Positions 1 through 7,135 of a stretch of DNA of 16,623 nt are shown in pieces (position 1 is the first letter of the stretch; each line of letters opens with the position of its first letter). Origin of the DNA: Sutterella sp. (GTDB lineage: Bacteria > Pseudomonadota > Gammaproteobacteria > Burkholderiales > Burkholderiaceae_F). The notes beneath the pieces were generated by a model that worked only from the letters and a program-made list of their open reading frames with translations, ran no database searches and was not told where the DNA came from. The DNA is taken from positions 1 to 16,623 of the forward strand of contig JAHHRF010000037.1 in the NCBI GenBank assembly GCA_020025955.1, read 5' to 3'. The translations under genes and the position numbers were made by a program.

Positions 1-1058
1 GCGACGGCCCCGTCTAAGTCCGCCTTCGTCACCAAGTCCTTGGGCAAGGCAGGATTCGTCGGACGCTTCTTTAAGGCTTCAATATCGTCTTCTAAGTCTT
101 TGACTTTGCCGTTGGTGTCGTCAAGCTTGCTCGAGAGCGTTTTGCGCCCCAAGGCAGCTTCCCCGATGGCGTCATCCAAGGCGTCATAGACCGTCTTTAA
201 TTGCCCGCCGTTGACGGCCTCTTGAGAGCCCGCGGTAACGGCCCCATTGGCCACATTCTGGATGGTGTTCTTTCCTGCGTTGAGCCCCGCGGGGGTCACA
301 AAGGTTTCGATCGTATGGACGCGATCGGTGACCTTCGTCACCTTTTTGTTGAGCGGTTTCAGCTTAGCGTCAATCTGTTTGTCGGCGTCGTTGGCGGTGA
401 TCTTCGTATCAAGGTCTCGGCGAAGCCCTTCATCGGTTTGGGCTTGCTGGGTTTTAAACGCGTCAAAGTCAGGCGTCTTGACGTGGTTTGCCGCATCCTG
501 CTCTAACGAGCCCAAACGACGTTCTAACCCCGAGGTATCCACGGGGGTGGGCTCAGGGCGGTTTTCCAACTGACCTAAACGCGTTTTCAACCCATCCACA
601 TCTTCCTCTACCGTGGATAAGCCTTCGGCTAAGGCATTGACTTGATCGGTCAGGTTATCCACGTTTTGGGTGTTGTTGATGAGGTTATTGATGGTGGTGA
701 GGCTTTGGTGAACGGTCTTCAAGTCGTCCTGGTTGTCGCTTGCCGTCACCAAGGCCTGACGGGCCATATCGCTTGCATTCGCCAAGTCAGTGAGACTATT
801 GGCAAAACGTTTGACAAGCCCTGTCGTCGCGGCTGTTTTGTCCGAGGTTTGGGCATCTTTGAGTTCGGTGTCCTCGATATTCAAGAGGGGCTTACCGTGC
901 AGGTCAATGCCGTTAGGCTTTAAGTACTGACGAACGAGGTCAACTTCTGCGTCCGTGAGGGTGGCGGCTTGCGATACGGAGGCGTGGGTACCAACGAGAC
1001 CCGTCGCCACGAGGCTCAAAAACAAAGGCGCTTTACGCGCGAAAAGAGGATTAGTCAT
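1..1058 (-). CDS. Trimeric autotransporter adhesin (YadA/Hia-like), N-terminal part, truncated by window edge
   Basis: The reading frame opens with ATG at 1058 and stays open to base 1, giving 352 complete residues with no stop in the window. Residues 1-32 look like a signal peptide: a basic n-region (RK at 8-9), a hydrophobic stretch around 10-23, and an Ala-rich cleavage zone near SQAA. Residues 35-250 are Leu/Asp/Asn/Lys-rich and heptad-like, predicted coiled coil, with a short Pro-rich break at 168-173. Residues 258-298 match the YadA stalk/neck type (NTIQNVANGAV, then EAVNGGQLKTV). This repeat is characteristic of type Vc secreted trimeric adhesins. Such proteins end in a four-strand beta-barrel anchor, which would lie left of the window. 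No classic head repeats are visible so far. Export to the outer membrane and a role in adhesion are inferred from the family. The start is supported by the signal peptide, although no Shine-Dalgarno is visible. Confidence 0.8.
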   Translation of the reverse strand, partial: MTNPLFARKAPLFLSLVATGLVGTHASVSQAATLTDAEVDLVRQYLKPNGIDLHGKPLLNIEDTELKDAQTSDKTAATTGLVKRFANSLTDLANASDMARQALVTASDNQDDLKTVHQSLTTINNLINNTQNVDNLTDQVNALAEGLSTVEEDVDGLKTRLGQLENRPEPTPVDTSGLERRLGSLEQDAANHVKTPDFDAFKTQQAQTDEGLRRDLDTKITANDADKQIDAKLKPLNKKVTKVTDRVHTIETFVTPAGLNAGKNTIQNVANGAVTAGSQEAVNGGQLKTVYDALDDAIGEAALGRKTLSSKLDDTNGKVKDLEDDIEALKKRPTNPALPKDLVTKADLDGAV

Positions 1059-1387
1059 GACAGTCTTGCAGTTCGAGAGAATGGGGATTCCGTCTGAAGT
1101 AGTAAGCAGATTGACGGCGCAAGGTGTCGAGTCTAGGGAATTGGTTTTCTTAATCAAAAAAATAATGGGTCTATTACCAAGGTATACCTATAAAAATGAA
1201 GTTTTTCTCCTTTTCACTCTGCCCAAATCGATTCCATAGGCCCTATTTAATCCCTCTGTTTTTTAACGACTCAATTTTTAAAAGTCGATTTCTTATGTTT
1301 GATTTTTTGAGCAGGAATTTTGTGTGATATTTATGTAGGGTTCACGCAACACGACAACGGGTGACGTAATCGACGTGTCTCACCCAT
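1059..1387 (-). promoter_or_regulatory. AT-rich upstream region / probable long leader of the autotransporter gene
   Basis: No gene is visible here. Bases 1141-1320 are only about 30% GC by my count, against clearly GC-rich coding sequence on both sides. On the minus strand there are several -10-like hexamers, for example TAAATA preceded at 18 bp by TTGTCG (about 1327-1356), and TTAAAT preceded at 18 bp by TTGAGT. I cannot choose between them. A short inverted repeat, CGACT...AGTCG, lies at 1267-1287, and an 8-bp palindrome GGTATACC lies near 1180-1190. The compositional dip fits a promoter region for a surface adhesin, possibly bound by a nucleoid protein such as H-NS. That last point is inference. 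Confidence 0.4.
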
Positions 1388-1430
1388 TAAACAAAAAGCG
1401 CCCCGTTTTTGAGAAGAAACGAAGCGCTTT
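1388..1430 (-). terminator. Rho-independent terminator of ribB
   Basis: Read on the minus strand, AAAGCGC (1430-1424) pairs with GCGCTTT (1401-1395). An inner CGTTT/AAACG pair extends the stem, and a T-rich run (TTTTTGTTT) follows. It starts about 40 bp beyond the ribB stop codon and separates ribB from the autotransporter gene on the same strand. Confidence 0.8.
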
Positions 1431-1468
1431 GGGTGAGGCTTTCGGAGAGGTGCCCCCAAAACCTTGGA

Positions 1469-2080
1469 TTAGTCGAGCGGGTGCTTCTGCAGATAGGCTT
1501 GCAGGTCGGCAATGCTGATGATGGGAAGTTTCAGCGTTTTTGCGAGTTCAAGAAGTTGCGGCAAACGCATCATGGTGCCGTCCTCGGCCATGATTTCGCA
1601 GCAAAGCCCCACCGGGGGTTCGCCCACGAGGCGGGCCAGATCCACAGTAGCTTCCGTGTGCCCGTTGCGGACCAACACGCCGCCCGGCTTTGCCACCAAC
1701 GGGAACATATGCCCAGGACGACGAAAGTCTTCCGGGCGACTCGTTTCATCCAACGCTTTTAAGGCCGTGTGCGCACGCTCAAAGGCAGAAATCCCTGTGG
1801 TGGTCTCCACGTGGTCAATGCTCACGGTAAAGGCCGTGGTGTGGTTGTCGGTGTTAACCGCACACATGGGCGGAAGTGCTAAACGCTGGGCTACGCTTTC
1901 CGCCATCGGCATACAAATGAGGCCCTTCCCTAAGGAGGCCATCAAATTGATGTTCTCCGGGGTCATGTGACGACCCACGCAAATGAAGTCCCCTTCATTT
2001 TCACGGTCTTCGTCATCGACAACGATGATCGATTGGCCGGCAGCGAGGGCAGCCAGCGCATCTTCAAGGGTATTGAGCAT
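1469..2080 (-). CDS. ribB: 3,4-dihydroxy-2-butanone 4-phosphate synthase (RibB, monofunctional)
   Basis: A 203-residue protein that converts ribulose 5-phosphate to 3,4-dihydroxy-2-butanone 4-phosphate plus formate, supplying the four-carbon unit of riboflavin. The family signature is complete: the acidic loop VDDEDRENEGDF at residues 21-32, TTTGISAFERAHT at 93-105, RPGHMFPL at 121-128, GGVLVRNGHTEA at 133-144 and CEIMAEDGTMMR at 161-172. The protein ends where the synthase domain ends, so there is no GTP cyclohydrolase II (RibA) fusion. The length matches E. coli RibB (217 aa). The frame is open well upstream of the ATG at 2080, but those residues are low-quality and the family begins here. 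No Shine-Dalgarno is visible. It is divergent from parE. I see no FMN riboswitch (RFN element) in the leader, although ribB genes in many proteobacteria carry one. Confidence 0.93.
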   Translation of the reverse strand: MLNTLEDALAALAAGQSIIVVDDEDRENEGDFICVGRHMTPENINLMASLGKGLICMPMAESVAQRLALPPMCAVNTDNHTTAFTVSIDHVETTTGISAFERAHTALKALDETSRPEDFRRPGHMFPLVAKPGGVLVRNGHTEATVDLARLVGEPPVGLCCEIMAEDGTMMRLPQLLELAKTLKLPIISIADLQAYLQKHPLD

Positions 2081-2148
2081 AGGGGAGAGCCTTTTGGTTG
2101 GAGCGAGTCGGTCAGACTTTTCGTACGTAAGAGTCCTGTATTTTACCG

Positions 2149-2191
2149 AGGGATTTCCCTTTGAGTCTCGACCTCCCCCAATTGGGAGAGG
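2149..2191 (-). promoter_or_regulatory. Two inverted repeats in the probable ribB leader
   Basis: Bases 2172-2191 form an 8-bp stem around an AATT loop. As minus-strand RNA the single DNA mismatch becomes a G-U pair. Bases 2149-2160 form a second, shorter stem (AGGGA, TT, TCCCT). They lie 70-110 bp upstream of the ribB ATG, in an intergenic region of about 340 bp that otherwise holds no gene. They could be leader hairpins or operator-type palindromes. No function is assigned. Confidence 0.4.
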
Positions 2192-2200
2192 GGTTACACG

Positions 2201-2229
2201 ATTGGGAAGGAAGGGAGAGGAAGCGTCAA
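2201..2229 (-). promoter_or_regulatory. Candidate ribB promoter
   Basis: On the minus strand a good -35 (TTGACG, 2229-2224) is followed after 17 bp by a poor -10 (CCCAAT, 2206-2201). Transcription would start just before the inverted repeats. A second possible -10, TAAAAT at 2145-2140, lacks a convincing -35. The assignment is tentative. Confidence 0.25.
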
Positions 2230-2343
2230 ATCGCGTCGTAGTCGAACCGCTTTCTCTTCGTGCTTTCCTTTGTTTCAGGTAAATTCCTAAAAAAGCCCAG
2301 AAAAAACAACACGATTCCCTAGCGTCCCCCGTCCACATCTTTT

Positions 2344-2373
2344 TTGTCCGAAGTGGGGCAGAATCGGTAAAAT
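2344..2373 (+). promoter_or_regulatory. Candidate promoter of the parE-parC-kinase operon
   Basis: TTGTCC (2344-2349) and TAAAAT (2368-2373) are separated by 18 bp, a reasonable sigma-70 match. They would give a 5' untranslated leader of about 40 bases before the parE ATG at 2422. A further AT-rich element (TATAAA) follows near 2387. Confidence 0.4.
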
Positions 2374-2421
2374 CAAAGGTTCTGGATATAAATCGACTCA
2401 TTTGGTAGATACAACACACCG

Positions 2422-4392
2422 ATGGCCAAGGTACAAAAAGACGAATACGGCGAGAATTCCATTAAGGTGCTCAAGGGGTTAGACCCCGTACGTGAGCGCC
2501 CGGGGATGTACACCCTCACCGATAACCCCCTGCATATCATTCAAGAAGTCATTGATAACGCCAGTGACGAAGTGTTGGCGGGCTTTGGGACGCGCATTGC
2601 GGTGACGCGTCACCAAGATGGCAGCCTCACCATTGAGGATGATGGGCGTGGGATCCCCACGGGCATTCACCCTGAAGAAAAGGTCCCCGTGGTGGAATTG
2701 GTCTTTACGCGCTTGCATGCGGGTGGGAAATTCGCCAAGGCTGATGGCTCGGGCCCTTACTCCTTTGCCGGGGGCTTGCACGGCGTGGGTGTGTCGGTCA
2801 CGAACGCCCTTTCTACCAAAGTTGATGTCACCATCTGGCGTGATGGGGAAGAAGCCTCTGTGCACTTTGTGGACGCCAAATTAGAAGGCATTACCAAAAA
2901 GAAGTCGCCTTTCCCCAAGAGCCGTACGGGGACGCGTGTCACCGTTTGGCCCGATGGCAAGTATTTCGATAGCCCTGACGTGCCTGAAAAAGGCTTAGTG
3001 CGTTTACTTCGCAGTAAGGCGGTGTTGTTGCCGGGCTGTGAAGTCGTTTACAAAAACGAAAAAACGGGGGAAGAAACCGTTTGGCACTACACGGGGGGCT
3101 TGCGCGAATACCTCTTGAGTGAAATTAAGACCGATCCCTTGATCGAACCCTTTGAAGCCGAAGGCTATGCCGACGACGCCACGGAAGGTTTTTCCGTGGG
3201 CGAAGGGGCCTCTTGGGTCGTCATTTGGACGGAAATGGGACCGTTAGCGCGTGAGAGTTACGTCAACCTCATTCCGACGCCGATGGGGGGTACCCACGAG
3301 TCGGGCCTTCGTGACGGGCTCTTTCAGGCGATGATGGCCTTTATGCAGGCGCATGGTCTGCAGGCCAAAAACGTGAAGATCCTCTCGGAAGACGTCTTTA
3401 GCCGCGCCAACTTTGTGCTCTCCACCAAGAGTTTGGATCCGCAATTTCAGGGGCAAACCAAGGATAAGCTCACGAGTCGTGATGCCATGAAGTTAGTGAG
3501 TAACTTCGTGCGTGCGCAGTTTGAGTTCTGGTTGAATGACCATGTGGAAGCCGGCAAAAAGCTCGCGGAACTCATCGTGAGCCAAGCCCAAGCCCGTCAA
3601 CGTCAGACGAGCAAATACACGAAACGCAAATCCTCGACCGTGGCCGTGTTGCCCGGCAAACTCACGGACTGCGAAAGTGAAGACATTTCTCGCAATGAAC
3701 TCTTCATTGTGGAAGGGGACTCCGCCGGGGGCTCCGCCAAGAAGGGACGCGACAAGGAATTCCAAGCGATTTTGCCGTTACGCGGCAAGATTTTGAATAC
3801 CTGGGAAGTGGACCCGCAGGAAATCTTTAAGAGCGATACCGTGCACGACGTGGCCGTTGCCATCGGGGTGGACCCGCATGGCGTGGACGAAAACGTGGAC
3901 TTGAAGGGCCTTCGCTACGGCAAGATCTGCATTTTGTCGGACGCGGACGTGGACGGCAGCCACATTCAGGTGCTCCTCTTAACGCTCTTTTACCGTCACT
4001 TCCCGCAGTTGATTGAAAAGGGTCATGTGTTTGTGGCGATGCCTCCGCTCTTCCGTGTGGACGTGCCCAAGCGCGGCCGTAAGGCTGATCGCAACATCTA
4101 CTGCTTGGATGAGCGAGAGCTCAACCGCACCATTGAAGCTTTGAAAAAAGAAGGCTACGACCCCGAGAAACTCACGGTGTCGCGCTTTAAAGGGTTGGGT
4201 GAAATGCAGGCTGAACAGCTCTCAGAAACCGCCTTAAACCCCGATACCCGTCGCCTCTTGCCAGTGAGCTTAGGGGACATGGATAGTGTCGCCACCGAAA
4301 GCGTCATGAACCTTTTGATGAGTGGCAACGAATCCAATGGGCGCCGTCTTTGGATGGAAGCCTTTGGCGATCGCGTCGAAGCGGATGTGTAA
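2422..4392 (+). CDS. parE: DNA topoisomerase IV subunit B (ParE)
   Basis: A 656-residue ATPase subunit of topoisomerase IV, the type IIA enzyme that decatenates daughter chromosomes. Domains in order: a GHKL ATPase with EVIDNASDE at 42-50 (the Mg-ATP Asn is N46), EDDGRGIPTG near 73 and GLHGVGVSVTNALS near 119; the transducer domain; and a TOPRIM domain with EGDSAGGSA starting at E431, PLRGKILN near 453 and DADVDGSH at 507-514 (metal-binding Asp 507, 509, 511). The C-terminus has FKGLGEMQ near 590. ParE rather than GyrB is called because the length is near 650 residues, there is no GyrB-type insert, the opening (SIKVLKGLDPVRERPGMY, TDNPLHII) is ParE-like, and parC follows after 26 bp. No Shine-Dalgarno is visible before the ATG, but the next upstream codons do not extend the homology. 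Confidence 0.96.
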   Translation: MAKVQKDEYGENSIKVLKGLDPVRERPGMYTLTDNPLHIIQEVIDNASDEVLAGFGTRIAVTRHQDGSLTIEDDGRGIPTGIHPEEKVPVVELVFTRLHAGGKFAKADGSGPYSFAGGLHGVGVSVTNALSTKVDVTIWRDGEEASVHFVDAKLEGITKKKSPFPKSRTGTRVTVWPDGKYFDSPDVPEKGLVRLLRSKAVLLPGCEVVYKNEKTGEETVWHYTGGLREYLLSEIKTDPLIEPFEAEGYADDATEGFSVGEGASWVVIWTEMGPLARESYVNLIPTPMGGTHESGLRDGLFQAMMAFMQAHGLQAKNVKILSEDVFSRANFVLSTKSLDPQFQGQTKDKLTSRDAMKLVSNFVRAQFEFWLNDHVEAGKKLAELIVSQAQARQRQTSKYTKRKSSTVAVLPGKLTDCESEDISRNELFIVEGDSAGGSAKKGRDKEFQAILPLRGKILNTWEVDPQEIFKSDTVHDVAVAIGVDPHGVDENVDLKGLRYGKICILSDADVDGSHIQVLLLTLFYRHFPQLIEKGHVFVAMPPLFRVDVPKRGRKADRNIYCLDERELNRTIEALKKEGYDPEKLTVSRFKGLGEMQAEQLSETALNPDTRRLLPVSLGDMDSVATESVMNLLMSGNESNGRRLWMEAFGDRVEADV

Positions 4393-4418
4393 CCCGATAA
4401 CGAATTTGAGTAAACCTG

Positions 4419-7127
4419 ATGACTAGAAAAAAAGAGCCCGACAATTTGGGCAACCTCTTTGGTGAACTCGACGAATTGCTCTCGGACGACACCCAAGCGT
4501 CGACTCCTGAATCGGATGAGTCGACAGAGACGCCCTCGAGCGTGATTCCGGTTTCGAAAGAAACGGTTGAAGCCCTCAAGGTCGACGAAAAAGCCCGTGA
4601 GGCGTTACGTAGCCGCATGGAAAAAGCCGCCCACGCCTTAGAGGCGGAATTGGACGAGGAAGAGCCCGAAGTCGACGTCGAAGACCTCGTTGAAGAGGAC
4701 GTTCAAGCCCCGAAACCTCTGAGTGCCAAAGCTAAAAAAGCCGCGGTGATGGATGAAGCGATGGCGGGTGATGCTGAACAAGACGGCACCCTCACGTTGG
4801 CTCGCTACGCCAGTCGTGCGTACTTAGAGTACGCCATGAGTGTGGTAAAGAGCCGTGCGCTCCCTGACGTCACGGACGGTCAAAAGCCGGTGCAGCGTCG
4901 TATTTTGATCGACATGCAAAAGATGGGCTTGGCCCCGGGCAACAACCGCGTGAAGTCCGCTCGTGTGGTCGGGGACGTGTTGGGTAAATATCACCCCCAT
5001 GGTGACCAGTCCGTCTACGACGCCTTGGTGCGTATGGCGCAAGACTTCTCGCTTCGCTATCCCCTAATTGAAGGGCAGGGTAACTTCGGGAGCCGTGACG
5101 GCGACTCGCAAGCCGCCATGCGTTATACGGAAGTCCGTTTAATGCCGATCTCCTCCCTTTTGTTGGAAGAAACGAAAGCGGGCTCGGTGGATTTTGTCCC
5201 TAACTACGACGGGAACTTCACGGAGCCGGTCGCCTTGCCTGCCAAACTTCCGATGGTGCTTCTCAATGGCGCCTCCGGGATTGCCGTGGGGATGGCCACG
5301 GAGATTCCGTCCCATAACCTCACCGAAGTGGCCGCTGCGTGCGAACTCTTAATCGATAAACCGGAAGCCTCCTTGGATGATGTGTTGGCGGTGTTGCCGG
5401 CCCCTGACTTCCCCTGTGGCGGTCAGATTATTTCGAGCCCGGAGACCATTCGCGAACTCTACGCCACGGGGCGTGGGAAGTTGCGTGTGCGTGCCCGTTA
5501 CCACTTTGAAGAAATGCAACGTGGTCAGTGGCAGTTGGTGGTCGATGAGTTGCCGCCGGAGGCCTCGAGCGCGTCGGTTTTAAACCAGATTGAACAGATT
5601 ACGAACCCCAAGGTTCGCGCGAACAAGAAGACGCTTTCTGCCAAACAGCAGCAAGCCAAGACCGCCATGTTGGCACTGCTCGATCGTGCTCGCGACGAGT
5701 CGGGGGACAAGACCCCGGTGCGTTTGGTCTTTGAACCCAAAACGAGCAAGGTGGACCGTGATGAATTCGTGCAGGCCCTCTTGAGCCAAACCTCGATGGA
5801 ATCCAACGTCAGCGTCAACTTGGTGATGTTGGGCATTGATGGGAAACCGCGCCAGAAGACCCTCATTGAAATCATTAGCGAATGGATTGAATTCCGTTTG
5901 ACGGCGGTGCGTCGTCGTACCGCCAAGAGCTTAGAAGGCGTCAACAACGAAATCCATATCCTCGAAGGGCGCACGATTGCGTTGATGAACATCGATCGCG
6001 TGATCGAAATCATCCGTAACGAAGATGAGCCCAAGCCCGTCTTGATTGCCGAATTTGGCTTAACGGACACCCAAGCCGAAGACATTTTAAATATTCGTTT
6101 GCGTCAGCTCTCGAAGATGTCGGCCTTAGCGATTGAACGTCAGCTCTCTGACTTGGAAAAGCAAAAGGCGACGTTAGAGCGCTTGATGACGAGCGATGCC
6201 GCGCTGCGCCGTGCCGTCGTGAAAGAAATCCGTGAGGCCTCGAAAGCCTTTGGGGATGAGCGCCGTACCTTGATTGAGGCTGCCGAAGTCGCCCAGACGG
6301 AGCAAAAGGTCCTGGATGAACCCGTTACCGTAGTCTTGAGTCAAAAGGGCTTTATCCGTACGCGTTCTGGTCACGGGCACGATTGCTCCCAGATGGCCTT
6401 TAAGGTGGGGGATGCCTTTGACTGCCAGCTTGAATGCCGTTCGGTGGACGACGTCACCTTGGTCTCCGACTGCGGTCGTACGTATTCGATTAAGGTTTCG
6501 AGCTTGCCAGGTGGCCGTGGGGACGGCCTTCCCTTGACGAGCTTTATCGACTTGGATAAGGCCCATGAACGCTTTGTGAGTGTGTTTGCTGGGAACGACG
6601 ACCGTCATGTCCTCTTTGCGAGCACCGACGGCTACGGCTTTATCTGTCAGGTGAAAGACTTTAAGAGTATGCAGCGTTTAGGTCGCCAGTTTGTGCGCTT
6701 AAACGAGGGGGCGCATGTGTTGCCGGTTCGCGAAATCGAAACCGGGTTCACGTTAGCGGCCACCTTGGCCTCCAACGATCGACTCTTAGTCTTCCCCTTG
6801 GACGAAATTCGTACCTTAACCAACGGCGGCTTAGGGGTGCAGTTGATGAAGTTGGATGATGGGGAGACGTTAATCGACACCGCCATCATTGACGATCGAG
6901 GGGTGCAACTCTTTGGGGTGGGACGTGGTCAAAAACCGCGTGACGGCTCCATCGGGAAGCGCAACATTGAAGACTTTATTTTGCATCGCGCTCGTAAGGG
7001 TAAGTCGATTCATGTGACCTGGACGGTACAATCTCTTCGTGCCTATCCGGCCACGGATGAATCCGCTGCGCCTGAACCCGAGGCTTCGACGGACTCCTTA
7101 ACGGAATCTTCGCCCACCTTACTTTGA
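4419..7127 (+). CDS. parC: DNA topoisomerase IV subunit A (ParC) with long acidic N-terminal extension
   Basis: A 902-residue DNA cleavage and re-ligation subunit, partner of the ParE just upstream. The core starts near residue 124 and aligns with residue 8 or so of E. coli ParC (752 aa): DGQKPVQRRI at 153-162, GKYHPHGD at 189-196, and AAMRYTEVRL at 232-241 with catalytic Tyr236. NIDRVIEIIRNEDEPKP in the C-gate region matches E. coli ParC closely. The C-terminal beta-pinwheel follows (SGHGHDCSQMAF, LPGGRGDGLP). Residues 1-123 are an added Asp/Glu/Ser/Ala/Lys-rich region, predicted mostly disordered or helical. A Ser/Pro/Glu tail of about 25 residues ends the protein. At the quinolone site Gln197 stands where E. 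coli ParC has Ser80, and Asp201 stands for Glu84. The stop overlaps a possible TTG start of the kinase gene, which suggests one transcript. Confidence 0.95.
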   Translation: MTRKKEPDNLGNLFGELDELLSDDTQASTPESDESTETPSSVIPVSKETVEALKVDEKAREALRSRMEKAAHALEAELDEEEPEVDVEDLVEEDVQAPKPLSAKAKKAAVMDEAMAGDAEQDGTLTLARYASRAYLEYAMSVVKSRALPDVTDGQKPVQRRILIDMQKMGLAPGNNRVKSARVVGDVLGKYHPHGDQSVYDALVRMAQDFSLRYPLIEGQGNFGSRDGDSQAAMRYTEVRLMPISSLLLEETKAGSVDFVPNYDGNFTEPVALPAKLPMVLLNGASGIAVGMATEIPSHNLTEVAAACELLIDKPEASLDDVLAVLPAPDFPCGGQIISSPETIRELYATGRGKLRVRARYHFEEMQRGQWQLVVDELPPEASSASVLNQIEQITNPKVRANKKTLSAKQQQAKTAMLALLDRARDESGDKTPVRLVFEPKTSKVDRDEFVQALLSQTSMESNVSVNLVMLGIDGKPRQKTLIEIISEWIEFRLTAVRRRTAKSLEGVNNEIHILEGRTIALMNIDRVIEIIRNEDEPKPVLIAEFGLTDTQAEDILNIRLRQLSKMSALAIERQLSDLEKQKATLERLMTSDAALRRAVVKEIREASKAFGDERRTLIEAAEVAQTEQKVLDEPVTVVLSQKGFIRTRSGHGHDCSQMAFKVGDAFDCQLECRSVDDVTLVSDCGRTYSIKVSSLPGGRGDGLPLTSFIDLDKAHERFVSVFAGNDDRHVLFASTDGYGFICQVKDFKSMQRLGRQFVRLNEGAHVLPVREIETGFTLAATLASNDRLLVFPLDEIRTLTNGGLGVQLMKLDDGETLIDTAIIDDRGVQLFGVGRGQKPRDGSIGKRNIEDFILHRARKGKSIHVTWTVQSLRAYPATDESAAPEPEASTDSLTESSPTLL

Positions 7128-7135
7128 CCGTAACT

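Noticed and set aside
201..923. Several plus-strand frames of about 100 residues opposite the autotransporter
   Set aside because: The minus strand has an uninterrupted frame with a signal peptide and YadA stalk motif; the plus frames are shadows.
2081..2419. N-terminal extension of ribB to an upstream start (316 residues in all)
   Set aside because: The extra residues show no conservation or domain, and known DHBP synthases begin at the ATG at 2080; the extension would also fill the whole divergent promoter region.
5525..6085. 186-residue minus-strand open frame opposite parC
   Set aside because: Antisense to a strongly conserved topoisomerase core; no recognisable protein features.
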